A stretch of DNA of 9,671 nt from Lutibacter sp. (GCA_030748365.1 JASMME010000035.1:1-9671); one strand, 5' to 3'. Shown: positions 1-7,306, counted from the stretch's first letter. Made by a program: numbers and translations. Notes: generated from the sequence alone by a model not told the origin.

Positions 1-69
1 GTCATCTTCTTGATCACAAGACAGCAACAATAAGCAACAAATTGCCAGGAAATAGGTCGTTTTCTTCAT
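1..69 (-). CDS. Lipoprotein N-terminus, cut by window edge
   Basis: Only the first 23 codons lie in the window. Read leftwards from the ATG at 69-67 they give MKKTTYFLAICCLLLLSC followed by DQEDD. This is a classic type II (lipoprotein) signal: two lysines, a hydrophobic core and a lipobox LLSC with the lipidated Cys at residue 18. The acidic residues just after the Cys resemble the lipoprotein export signal that in Bacteroidota can direct proteins to the cell surface. The mature domain lies outside the window, so the function cannot be told. It is on the same strand as the S10 peptidase gene upstream of it, about 200 bp away, so it could be co-transcribed or have its own promoter. Confidence 0.75.
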   Translation of the reverse strand, partial: MKKTTYFLAICCLLLLSCDQEDD

Positions 70-267
70 TGTTTTGTTTTTAACAACGTGTATCAATTAT
101 GATGCCAAAAACAGGCGTATAAATTAAGGGCCTTTTAGGTTCTGGGAATTGGCATACCATCCCCTTACTTGATTCTACGGGCTTCCTATTTTAAACATCG
201 CAGGAACAATCATTTTGGGTTTGGGATGCCCGTATACTAAACAGCGAAACCCCCTTGGACTTGCTTC

Positions 268-1755
268 TCAATATTTGGCCGCTTTTCCCTGAGAGGCTGA
301 GGCTTTGATAAATGTTCTCAGGTCCTCATTGGCCTGGATAAGGTCTTCATTTCTCAGATACATCATATGCCCACTTCGATAGCCCTTAAAGGTAAAACGG
401 TCTCTCATCTTTCCACTGGGGTCTATTTGCCACAGGGTATATTTGGCATTGAAATAGGTGGTTGCCCCATCGTAATAACCCGATTGGTTTAAGACCTTTA
501 AATAGGGGTTTTGTGCCATGGCCAAACGCAGGTTGTCGCGTGTATTGTCATCGTCATTGTTCCAGGGGTGCACAGGACCAAACATCTGGTATTTCAAATC
601 GGTTACAAATCCCAGTTCATTTTTTATATAGTGATTGATGGCCGGCGTAAAAGAATGCAACCAGGAAGTAAGTTCTGCAGCGTAATCGGGCCGTGTACCG
701 GATTCTTTGCGGTCAAAACCCAGGTAGCGCGAATCGAGGCGGCCAATGGTTTGGCCTGTTTTATCACGCAGCAACTCTTTCCAAAAGAAGCTGTTGGGAA
801 CATCCAAGTTGTGTTGTTGTATCACCTGCGGCCGCAGACCGGAATAGTAGGCCATTTGCTGACCGACCGCCTCTTTTTCGGAGGCCTCAATAAAACCGCC
901 TTTGGCCAGGGCCGGAATCAAGGTATTCACTGCAAAGTCTTCGGCTTCCGGGAGGATCTCCAAAAGGTCTTTGGATTGCAAGGCCTCAGGCAACATTTTA
1001 TGGTACCAGGCCGCCGCAGTATAATACGGAAGGTTTAGGGCAGAAGAGACAGGGCCACCCACACGCAGTACTTTATAATCTGCCGGGGATACCAAGATCA
1101 CACCGTTCAGATACATCCATTGCTGTTCCTGCAAAGCCAAAGACAGGCCCATCACGCGGGTACCGCCATAGCTTTCTCCGATTAGGTACTTGGGCGATTC
1201 CCATCGGTTTTTTCGGCTTACAAAGGTGTTGATCCAGCCTGCCAGGTATTGGATGTCTTGGTTGATACCAAAAAACTTTTCCCGATCGGGCAGCTCGCCT
1301 TTGTCATCGGGAAGCAGACGGGAATAGCCGGTATTCACCGGATTTACAAATACGATATCGGCCACGTCCAATATGGAATATGGATTGCTTTTAAAGCCGT
1401 AGGGTTGCACCGGATACCCTTCGTCATCCACCTTTAAAATCCGCGGACCGGTATAGGCCAGGTGCATCCAGACGGAGGCAGATCCGGGCCCGCCGTTAAA
1501 GGAAATGATCAAGGGGCGGAGGGAACGGTCTTTTACATTGTTTCGGGTATAATAGGTGTACATTAAACTCGCCACAGGGTTTCCTTCTTCATCCCAGACA
1601 GGTTGCATGCCTATCTCAGCCGTATAGGAAAAACGATGGCCCTTTACCACGGTACTATGGGTGCTTACTACGGCCGTATCAACGGGTACGCTTAGCTGCT
1701 GCGCATAGGTAAAACACAGCGATAATAAGCAGGTGTATATACAGGTTTTTTTCAT
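268..1755 (-). CDS. Secreted serine carboxypeptidase-like protein (peptidase S10 family)
   Basis: The 495-residue product is a full-length peptidase S10 protein, an alpha/beta-hydrolase-fold family whose known members remove C-terminal residues from peptides. An N-terminal signal peptide (residues 1 to about 19, ending FTYAQ) predicts export to the periplasm or beyond. The oxyanion-hole motif NGGPGSAS is at 88-95, the nucleophile motif GESYGG at 193-198 gives Ser195, GYYDGATTY at 426-434 supplies the likely Asp429, and SGHMMY at 461-466 supplies His463. The triad therefore looks intact and in the normal order. The ATG at 1755-1753 is followed directly by the signal sequence, which fixes the start. 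It is transcribed away from the DUF1080 operon across a 276-bp spacer, and nothing in the context ties it to sugar metabolism. A peptide-scavenging role is likely; specificity is unknown. Confidence 0.9.
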   Translation of the reverse strand: MKKTCIYTCLLSLCFTYAQQLSVPVDTAVVSTHSTVVKGHRFSYTAEIGMQPVWDEEGNPVASLMYTYYTRNNVKDRSLRPLIISFNGGPGSASVWMHLAYTGPRILKVDDEGYPVQPYGFKSNPYSILDVADIVFVNPVNTGYSRLLPDDKGELPDREKFFGINQDIQYLAGWINTFVSRKNRWESPKYLIGESYGGTRVMGLSLALQEQQWMYLNGVILVSPADYKVLRVGGPVSSALNLPYYTAAAWYHKMLPEALQSKDLLEILPEAEDFAVNTLIPALAKGGFIEASEKEAVGQQMAYYSGLRPQVIQQHNLDVPNSFFWKELLRDKTGQTIGRLDSRYLGFDRKESGTRPDYAAELTSWLHSFTPAINHYIKNELGFVTDLKYQMFGPVHPWNNDDDNTRDNLRLAMAQNPYLKVLNQSGYYDGATTYFNAKYTLWQIDPSGKMRDRFTFKGYRSGHMMYLRNEDLIQANEDLRTFIKASASQGKAAKY

Positions 1756-1850
1756 TGGTTTACAGTGTTATTATTTCGTGATAATAGAGAAAAGGACAAT
1801 TGCTGCATAGGCAGGAATTCGTATAAAAGTATAAAAATTGCATATAAACG

Positions 1851-1880
1851 CAAAAATTCATAGATTGGTTAGCTTAACAA
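1851..1880 (-). promoter_or_regulatory. Candidate Bacteroidota-type promoter for the S10 peptidase gene
   Basis: On the minus strand a TTG (1880-1878) is followed after 19 bases by AATTTTTG (1858-1851), one mismatch from the Bacteroidota -7 box TAnnTTTG. Transcription would begin near 1844 and leave a leader of about 90 bases. These motifs are short and the region is A+T-rich, so chance is possible. The rest of the 1756-2031 spacer holds no convincing gene, and I see no equally good promoter for the rightward operon. Confidence 0.3.
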
Positions 1881-2031
1881 CCTGTTTTATAGGCCTTATT
1901 ATTAAGACGTTCTTATCAGAGAAATCCCCTGTTTGGGTACCCCTAAAAAGCTTTGTTTGGCCCTATAAGGCGTGGCCGGGTATAGCGATAGTCTGTAATC
2001 ATGGCCATACTACGTCAAAAATACTTAGCAT

Positions 2032-2658
2032 ATGAATACCACTTATAAGAGAAAATGGTTTGTACTGTTACTACTGTGTACACTTGTACTGCCTGTAAAG
2101 GCCCAGATTGACCTGTTCAATGGTCGCAACCTTGATGGCTGGCAAATTCACGGCACTGAAAAATGGTATGTAGAAAACGGAGAACTCACCTGCGAAAGTG
2201 GCCCCGATAAGGAATACGGTTATCTGAGCACCCTTTCGCACTACGATGACTATATCCTAGAACTGCAGTTTAAACAGGAGGCCGATGGCAATAGCGGGGT
2301 ATTCTTCAGGTCTACGGTAAAAGGAACAATCGTCAACGGATGGCAGGTAGAGGTAGCCCCTCCTCTCTCCTCGCAAACGGCTCCGGGGAGCCCTACCGGT
2401 GGTATTTATGAGTCCTATGGCCGTGGGTGGCTGATAAAACCGAGTCCTGACAAAGACCGCTTTTTGAAGATGGGCGAATGGAACCAGATGAAAATCATCG
2501 TACAGGGCAATCGGGTACAGACCTTTTTAAACGGGCAGCCAATGGTTGACATTGAGGATGCAAAGATCGGTCGTGGAAAAGGAGGCATCGCCCTACAAAT
2601 TCATGCGGGTGGAGGCATCAAGGTACGATGGAAAAACCTACAACTAACAGCACTATAA
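2032..2658 (+). CDS. Secreted DUF1080 protein (3-keto-disaccharide hydrolase-like)
   Basis: The 208-residue product has a type I signal peptide (1 to about 24: basic TYKRK, a leucine-rich core, cleavage likely after PVKA) and a single DUF1080 domain filling the rest. Family hallmarks are LFNGRNLDGW (28-37), GNSGVFFR (86-93), GWQVEV (103-108), the strand motif LNGQ (166-169) and GGIALQIH (184-191). DUF1080 is a jelly-roll, concanavalin-like fold; characterised members act on 3-keto-glycosides, cleaving or hydrating them after C3 oxidation. A periplasmic role of this kind is inferred, strengthened by the Gfo/Idh/MocA oxidoreductase two genes downstream. No strong ribosome-binding site precedes the ATG, as usual in this phylum. 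This is the first gene of the operon, and its stop codon touches the next start codon. A pure glycan-binding role is an alternative. Confidence 0.85.
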   Translation: MNTTYKRKWFVLLLLCTLVLPVKAQIDLFNGRNLDGWQIHGTEKWYVENGELTCESGPDKEYGYLSTLSHYDDYILELQFKQEADGNSGVFFRSTVKGTIVNGWQVEVAPPLSSQTAPGSPTGGIYESYGRGWLIKPSPDKDRFLKMGEWNQMKIIVQGNRVQTFLNGQPMVDIEDAKIGRGKGGIALQIHAGGGIKVRWKNLQLTAL

Positions 2659-3435
2659 ATGAAACAGTTCCTATTTTTTATCGCAGTATCGGTCATGCTT
2701 GTGGCCTGTCAACAAAAACAAGCCCCTAAATCTCAGGGAGAAGAAGCTGGATGGATAGTCCTCTTTGACGGCAGCTCGCTCGACGGTTGGAAAGCCTACA
2801 ACGGGACAGCACTTCCACCAGGCTGGGCAATTATCGACAGCGTGATGACTTTTAGTACGGAGATGATCTTAGAGCAGGACTACGACTATAAAGGCAGCCG
2901 GGACATCGTATACGGCGCCCGTGAATTTGACAATTTCGAGCTCTCCCTGGAGTGGAAAATTCCACCGGGGGGCAACAGTGGTATTTTTTATCACATTGCC
3001 GAAGGCTATGAAGGTATTCCATTGGTGGCCCCCGAATACCAACTGATCGACGATGAACACTACACCGATTTTCACGACATCAGCGACTACAACAAAAGTA
3101 TTGGCATTACCGAGAACCCACAGGATTTACAAGCCCTTCAGTCTACTGGGGCAGACTACGCCATGTATGCGCCCGATCCTTTAAAGAAAAGGCTCCATCC
3201 CGCCGGCGCGTGGAATAGCAGTCGAATTGTTTTTACCCCCGAACGGGTAGAGCACTGGCTCAACGGACAAATGTTGCTGCACTTTAGCCCCTGGTCGGAA
3301 ACATGGCAAGCCAAAAAGAACAGCGGAAAGTGGAACCTTGCCCCAGACTACGGCAGCTATAAAAAAGGATACATTGGTCTACAAGACCACGGAAGTTCCC
3401 TGTGGTTTAGAAACATCAAAATAAAACCCTTGTAA
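2659..3435 (+). CDS. DUF1080 lipoprotein (3-keto-disaccharide hydrolase-like), second paralogue
   Basis: The 258-residue product starts with a lipoprotein signal (MKQFLFFIAVSVMLVAC, lipobox LVAC, lipidated Cys17) and a short Gln/Lys-rich linker, then one DUF1080 domain. Landmarks match its upstream neighbour in order: LFDGSSLDGW (35-44), GGNSGIFY (104-111), PEYQLIDDE (125-133), LNGQ (201-204) and GYIGLQDHG (237-245). It is longer mainly through the insert at about 133-180 and another near 210-232. Sequence identity to the upstream protein is low outside these landmarks, so the pair is an old duplication rather than a recent copy. It starts directly after the upstream TAA, in the same frame, and ends one base before the oxidoreductase, so translation is probably coupled. 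Likely role: membrane-anchored lyase or hydrolase acting on a 3-keto-sugar. The substrate is not visible. Confidence 0.85.
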   Translation: MKQFLFFIAVSVMLVACQQKQAPKSQGEEAGWIVLFDGSSLDGWKAYNGTALPPGWAIIDSVMTFSTEMILEQDYDYKGSRDIVYGAREFDNFELSLEWKIPPGGNSGIFYHIAEGYEGIPLVAPEYQLIDDEHYTDFHDISDYNKSIGITENPQDLQALQSTGADYAMYAPDPLKKRLHPAGAWNSSRIVFTPERVEHWLNGQMLLHFSPWSETWQAKKNSGKWNLAPDYGSYKKGYIGLQDHGSSLWFRNIKIKPL

Positions 3436-3436
3436 A

Positions 3437-4780
3437 ATGAAAAAAAGAGATTTTTTAAAAACGAGTTCACTGGCCCTTGGTGCCGCCATGCTTCCCCTGT
3501 CTTTTTGGTCCTGTAACAAGGGCGCGCAGGTTGTCCGTACCGCACATATCGGTGTGGGCAATATGGGCTTTGAAGATTTAAAAGCAATCGCATCGCATCC
3601 GAAGGTGGTGGTAACCGCACTTTGTGATGTGGATCAACATTATTTAAAAACAGCGCATGCACTGTTTCCTGAGGCACAAATCTTTCAGGACTACCGCCGT
3701 ATGTTCGAAACAATGGCCGATCAGATTGACGCCGTGGTCGTTTCTACACCCGATCATACCCATGCTCCGGCTTCCTTGCTGGCCATGGAGCACGACAAGG
3801 CGGTCTACTGTCAAAAGCCGCTTTCCCATTATGTTTCGGAGTCTAGGGAAATGCGTAGCGTTGCCCGAAAAAAGGGATTGGTAACCCAAATGGGAATCCA
3901 GGTGCATTCTTTTTATGACTATAAATTGGCCACCATGCTGGTACAAGGAGGTATTATTGGAAAGGTTCGCAAGGTCATTGCCTGGTCAAACAAGAACTGG
4001 GGCTATGACGGACCGGTACCCGAAGGGGCAGACCCGGTACCGGCATCACTGGACTGGAACCTGTGGTTGGGTACGTCCCAGGAACGCCCCTATAAAGAAG
4101 GCTATTACCATCCTGGTAACTGGCGCAAACTGATGGATTACGGTTGTGCGACGCTGGGGGACATGGGGGTTCATATTTTCGATACGCCCTACGCTGCCCT
4201 GGAACTGGATGTTCCCAACACCATCACCAACCACTGCCGACCGACAAACGGCTATGGGTATCCGGAACGCAACAGCGTACACTATACCTTTGAGGGCACC
4301 CCTTATACCACAGCGGATTTTGAATGGTGGTGGTTCGATGGCGAAGCGGGGCCGAAAATCAGCGATGAATTGCGCTTACCTACAGGGGAAGCCCTTCCAG
4401 AACAAGGGGCTATGTTTATCGGAGAAGACGGAAGAAGGTTGCTTTTACCGCATTTTATGCAACTTCCCAAACTGATCGTGGAAGGGGCCTATACTGACTA
4501 CGATATCAAGGCCTATGATACAGAGGAAACCCTGGGGGAAGCCATCCGCGATTATGCGCGTGAATCCCCCAAACATTACCATGAATTTATAGAGAGCTGT
4601 CTTGGAAATGGGAACTGTTCAGCGGATTTTGACTATGCCGCACGGCTGACTGAAACCATTCTTCTCGGGGTGATTGCCGGGCGCTTTCCCGGACAGGTTC
4701 TCCACTACGATAAAGCGAGCTCCGCATTTACAGCACAGGAGGCCAATGCGTTCCTACAGGGCAATCACCGGTCGTTTTAG
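3437..4780 (+). CDS. Exported Gfo/Idh/MocA family oxidoreductase
   Basis: The 447-residue product is an NAD(P)-dependent sugar oxidoreductase of the Gfo/Idh/MocA family. A Tat-like signal (MKKRDFLKTSSLALGA) with Lys-Arg in place of the twin Arg leads to a Cys at residue 26 (SFWSC), a poor but possible lipobox. The Rossmann domain begins at VRTAHIGVGNMG (33-44) with the nucleotide-binding GVGNMG at 39-44, and ALCDVD follows at 61-66. The family's EKP motif is QKP here (126-128), with the catalytic-type Lys127 kept. GDMGVHIFD (241-249) gives the probable active-site His246 and Asp249. The segment SLDWNLWLG (204-212) and HPGNWR (225-230) are typical of the secreted Bacteroidota/Planctomycetes clade. 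Tat export would allow the cofactor to be carried bound. Likely role: oxidation of a sugar or glycoside, probably at C3, supplying substrate to the two DUF1080 proteins. It is the last gene of the operon. Confidence 0.88.
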   Translation: MKKRDFLKTSSLALGAAMLPLSFWSCNKGAQVVRTAHIGVGNMGFEDLKAIASHPKVVVTALCDVDQHYLKTAHALFPEAQIFQDYRRMFETMADQIDAVVVSTPDHTHAPASLLAMEHDKAVYCQKPLSHYVSESREMRSVARKKGLVTQMGIQVHSFYDYKLATMLVQGGIIGKVRKVIAWSNKNWGYDGPVPEGADPVPASLDWNLWLGTSQERPYKEGYYHPGNWRKLMDYGCATLGDMGVHIFDTPYAALELDVPNTITNHCRPTNGYGYPERNSVHYTFEGTPYTTADFEWWWFDGEAGPKISDELRLPTGEALPEQGAMFIGEDGRRLLLPHFMQLPKLIVEGAYTDYDIKAYDTEETLGEAIRDYARESPKHYHEFIESCLGNGNCSADFDYAARLTETILLGVIAGRFPGQVLHYDKASSAFTAQEANAFLQGNHRSF

Positions 4781-4794
4781 GACATCCTTTGATT

Positions 4795-4819
4795 AAAAAA
4801 ACCCTCCTTGCCAGGAGGG
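4795..4819 (-). terminator. Intrinsic terminator of the SLC13 symporter gene
   Basis: CCCTCCT (4802-4808) and AGGAGGG (4813-4819) form a perfect 7-bp stem with a 4-base loop. On the minus strand the hairpin is followed directly by seven T (complement of 4801-4795), the standard form for a leftward intrinsic terminator. It sits about 75 bases past the symporter stop codon. On the plus strand there is no T tract after the stem, so for the rightward operon ending at 4780 it would act poorly or only as a 3'-end-protecting hairpin. Confidence 0.8.
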
Positions 4820-4895
4820 GTTGAATGGGTCAAAGTAGTGTAGCGGCTATGCTGGTTTCTCCTGCTGACAAAAATTACCTAAGAACAATCATAGA

Positions 4896-6461
4896 CTAGG
4901 TAGCGAAAGGGTTTTTAAAAGGGTCAAAATGCCAGATATCAGGCAATACAAAGTAGACCATCAGTAAAATGATGATGATGGAGATGATATTCATTACAAA
5001 ACCAACCCTTACCATATCAGCTATTTTTAGGTAATTGGAACCAAATACCACCGCATTGGGCGGCGTGGCTACCGGAAGCATAAACGCACAGGAAGCTGCC
5101 AGGGTTGCACCCACCATCAGCAAGTAGGGGTGTACATCTAAGATTACCGCGGCCGGTGCCAAAATGGGTAACAGCATGGCGGTTGTGGCCAGGTTAGAGG
5201 TGATTTCTGTCATAAAATTAACCACGGCAATCACTGTCAAAAGGATCATCAGTATAGAAAATCCGTTTAATTGCAACATCTGCTCGGCAATCCAGGTAGC
5301 AAGTCCACTGGACTGAAAGCCTTGAGCAATGGCCAAGCCACCTCCAAAAAGCAACAGTATGCCCCAGGGCAGTTTGACCGCGTCTTCCCAGTGGATTAGT
5401 TTCTTTACCTGGCCAGGTGATTTTGCAGAGAGCAAAAACAGGCTTAGCCCGGCGATTAGCGCAATGATCGTATCATCCAAGGCAGGAAAAAACCGATTGA
5501 GAAAAAAGGACCTGGTAATCCAGGCCAGTGCCGTCAGGGCAAAAACGAGGAACACAAGGGTTTCCTCATAACCGATCTTACCCAGCGCTTTCAGTTGCTG
5601 GTCTATTTCTTTTCGCCCACCTAAAAATTTATTTTTTCTAAATGTAAAAGCGACCCTGGTCAGGTATACCCAGGAAATAAAAAGCAGGATCACCGATATG
5701 GGCAAGCCAAAAACAAACCAATCAAAGAAACTTATTTCTATGCCATACAATTCCTGCAAGACACCTACAAAGACAAGGTTGGGTGGGGTGCCGATTAAGG
5801 TGGCCAAACCGCCAATAGACGCACTGAAGGCTATGGAGAGCATCAGGGCCTTTCCAAAGATCGCACGCTCATCTTCCGGGGTGCTTTTTAGGTCTTTCAC
5901 TTGCTTTATGATGGCAATACCAATGGGCAACATCATCACTGCAGTTGCTGTGTTCGATATCCACATCGATAGAAAAGCGGTGGCGAGCATAAAGCCCAAA
6001 ATGATGTTTGTAAGGTCGGACCCTATCCGTTTTATGATGTTTAAGGCAATGCGTTTGTGTAGGTTCCACTTCTCAATGGCAATGGCCAAAATAAAGCCAC
6101 CCACGTATAAAAATATATACCGGTGACCGTAGGAAGCCGTGGTTTCAGACAAGGCCAGGGCGCCGGTTAAAGGAAAAAGGACGATGGGTAATAAGGCGGT
6201 TGCCGCTATGGGTATGGCCTCGGTAATCCACCAAGTAGCAATCCATAAGGTGGCAGCAAGTACCGCATTTCCATGGTCAGAAAGCCCCTCCAAATGAAGG
6301 GTGTACCGGACTAGGAAGAATAGAACAGGGCCCAGAAACAGGCCGATTTTTTTAGTTTTCAATATAGGGTGTTTTGAGTGCGTGGGGGTTTCTATACATT
6401 TGTTGGCCTCATTCCATAAATATAGTCCATTTAATGAAACGACGTATAATCTTGTCAACAT
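4896..6461 (-). CDS. SLC13/DASS family Na+-coupled dicarboxylate or sulfate symporter
   Basis: The predicted inner-membrane transporter has about 11-14 hydrophobic segments between residues 38 and 508. Both halves of the internal repeat carry the substrate/Na+ motif: SNTATAVMMLP (169-179) and TSNLATTAMLLP (421-432). The loops GTPPN (224-228) and SCAFMLPVATPPNAVVF (457-473) match the Na+:sulfate/dicarboxylate symporter signature. Usual substrates are succinate, malate, fumarate, citrate or sulfate; which one is used here cannot be read from the motifs. The start is uncertain. The ATG at 6461 adds 33 polar residues with no family resemblance, whereas a TTG at 6362 would give a 488-residue protein beginning KTKKIGLFLGP, the usual family N-terminus. 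It is convergent with the DUF1080 operon and separated by a terminator belonging to this gene. Confidence 0.9.
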   Translation of the reverse strand: MLTRLYVVSLNGLYLWNEANKCIETPTHSKHPILKTKKIGLFLGPVLFFLVRYTLHLEGLSDHGNAVLAATLWIATWWITEAIPIAATALLPIVLFPLTGALALSETTASYGHRYIFLYVGGFILAIAIEKWNLHKRIALNIIKRIGSDLTNIILGFMLATAFLSMWISNTATAVMMLPIGIAIIKQVKDLKSTPEDERAIFGKALMLSIAFSASIGGLATLIGTPPNLVFVGVLQELYGIEISFFDWFVFGLPISVILLFISWVYLTRVAFTFRKNKFLGGRKEIDQQLKALGKIGYEETLVFLVFALTALAWITRSFFLNRFFPALDDTIIALIAGLSLFLLSAKSPGQVKKLIHWEDAVKLPWGILLLFGGGLAIAQGFQSSGLATWIAEQMLQLNGFSILMILLTVIAVVNFMTEITSNLATTAMLLPILAPAAVILDVHPYLLMVGATLAASCAFMLPVATPPNAVVFGSNYLKIADMVRVGFVMNIISIIIILLMVYFVLPDIWHFDPFKNPFAT

Positions 6462-6582
6462 TGATGGTTACAACAACAAAAAAAGGCGGTTTCAAATCTT
6501 TGTTTTGCCCTAATATTGGCCTGTGCTCCTTCACACCTCCTTTTTATATACCATTGACAATCAAAGGTTCTACCGCCTATTA

Positions 6583-6614
6583 GTTGTACAGGGCGTTCAT
6601 TTATCATACCTTAG
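6583..6614 (+). promoter_or_regulatory. Candidate promoter for the NTF2-like lipoprotein gene at 6641
   Basis: TTG (6584-6586) is followed after 20 bases by TACCTTAG (6607-6614), one mismatch from the Bacteroidota -7 box TAnnTTTG. Transcription would start near 6620, about 20 bases before the ATG at 6641. This fits that ATG as the true start and argues against the in-frame TTG at 6584, which would then lie in the promoter. The elements are short, so the call is tentative. Confidence 0.35.
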
Positions 6615-6640
6615 ACAACCTAACCAAAAAACTTTCTATC

Positions 6641-7168
6641 ATGAAAAACATTGTATTCATTGTATTGTCGGTCTTGTTTATAGGCTGTAACCAAACAAAT
6701 GGTGTGGTGGTCACTTTTGACGACGAACGATCAAACGCTGTCAGGGCACATTATCAAAATTATTTGAACAATGATCTCGAAGGGCTTAAGTCTTTGTGGT
6801 CGCCAGCCCTAAAAATTTATTTAAACAGTACGGAGGCTTCAGGGATAGCGGATATCGCTGCGCTCATTACCGCCCAACACGAAAACTTTGACAATATTTC
6901 TATGCATTTTGGAGAGGAGGAGCAAGAAGACCTTGGGGTCTGGGTCCAAAGCATAACCTACCCTCCCAACGCTGGCTATCCGGAAACAACCTATACACAG
7001 ACATGGTTTACCTGGAGCGCTACAGGCAAAGCGAGTGGTGAGACCATTGAGATACCCGTTCATATTGGATTTGAATGGGCAGATGGCAAAATAATACAGG
7101 AATGGCATCACTTTGACCCCGCCAAAATGATGGCCGAACTGGCATTGGCTGAAGCCGCTGCTGAATAA
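6641..7168 (+). CDS. NTF2-like (SnoaL-like) domain lipoprotein
   Basis: I chose the ATG at 6641 because it opens a lipoprotein signal (MKNIVFIVLSVLFIGC, lipobox FIGC, Cys16). The open frame runs back to a TTG at 6584, but that would put 19 polar residues before the signal. The mature part is one NTF2-like cone: helix-rich start (VRAHYQNYLNNDLEGLKSLW, about 34-53), then strands with TYTQTWFTWSATG (107-119), IPVHIGFEWADGKIIQEWH (128-146) and an Ala-rich acidic tail. The fold is used by polyketide cyclases, isomerases and many small-molecule-binding proteins, so no reaction can be assigned. Location is membrane-anchored outside the cytoplasm. It appears monocistronic: divergent from the symporter, convergent with the next gene. 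G+C is like the left part of the window. Confidence 0.8.
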   Translation: MKNIVFIVLSVLFIGCNQTNGVVVTFDDERSNAVRAHYQNYLNNDLEGLKSLWSPALKIYLNSTEASGIADIAALITAQHENFDNISMHFGEEEQEDLGVWVQSITYPPNAGYPETTYTQTWFTWSATGKASGETIEIPVHIGFEWADGKIIQEWHHFDPAKMMAELALAEAAAE

Positions 7169-7208
7169 AAAAGGGCCTACCAATAGCATTGCAGGGCTGA
7201 TATTGCAT

Positions 7209-7238
7209 CACAAAGCCATCCGATTGGATGGCTTTGTG
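7209..7238. terminator. Strong 13-bp perfect hairpin between convergent genes
   Basis: CACAAAGCCATCC (7209-7221) and GGATGGCTTTGTG (7226-7238) pair perfectly around the 4-base loop GATT. It lies 40 bases past the stop of the NTF2-like gene at 7168 and about 70 bases past the stop of the convergent gene ending at 7307, the position expected of a shared transcription end. No T tract follows on either strand, so it is not a textbook intrinsic terminator; a factor-assisted or RNA-stabilising end is possible. Confidence 0.55.
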
Positions 7239-7296
7239 GGTAGTATATACTTCATTTTATCAGAATTCACACACCCTTGGGTGGAGTGGGTAGTAT
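7236..7296. repeat. 11-bp direct repeat pair GTGGGTAGTAT
   Basis: GTGGGTAGTAT occurs at 7236-7246 and again at 7286-7296, 50 bases apart in the same orientation; the first copy overlaps the right arm of the hairpin at 7209-7238. An exact 11-mer twice in a 138-bp spacer is unlikely by chance. It may be a slipped duplication, a trace of an insertion or excision, or a binding site pair. No transposase or integrase is nearby. Confidence 0.5.
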
Positions 7297-7306
7297 TGGA
7301 CGCTTC

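Noticed and set aside
177..233. Inverted repeat ACGGGC (177-182) and GCCCGT (228-233) after the S10 gene
   Set aside because: The 6-bp arms are 45 bases apart with no T tract, so it is too weak to call as a terminator or operator.
511..1038. 175-codon open frame on the plus strand opposite the S10 peptidase gene
   Set aside because: It lies wholly inside the S10 coding region on the other strand, resembles no family, and lacks a start context; the S10 gene has complete motifs.
2016..2023. Exact minus-strand TAnnTTTG match (TATTTTTG) just before the first DUF1080 gene
   Set aside because: There is no TTG at the right distance upstream, and it would leave a leader of about 250 bases for the S10 gene; such 8-mers with two free positions are common.
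1838..2035. 65-codon open frame in the spacer before the first DUF1080 gene
   Set aside because: It has a poor start context, no family resemblance and an A+T-rich, non-coding look, and it runs into the start of the next gene.
3644..3946. 100-codon open frame on the minus strand inside the oxidoreductase gene
   Set aside because: It overlaps the Rossmann domain of the Gfo/Idh/MocA gene, and its translation has no recognisable domain.
5698..6126. 142-codon open frame on the plus strand opposite the SLC13 gene
   Set aside because: Antisense shadow of a clear membrane transporter; its Lys- and Pro-rich translation is what hydrophobic codons give in reverse.
7272..7283. CACCC-TT-GGGTG inverted repeat near the end of the ester-cyclase-like gene
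   Set aside because: A two-base loop cannot close on a 5-bp stem without losing pairs, and no T tract follows, so it is probably chance.
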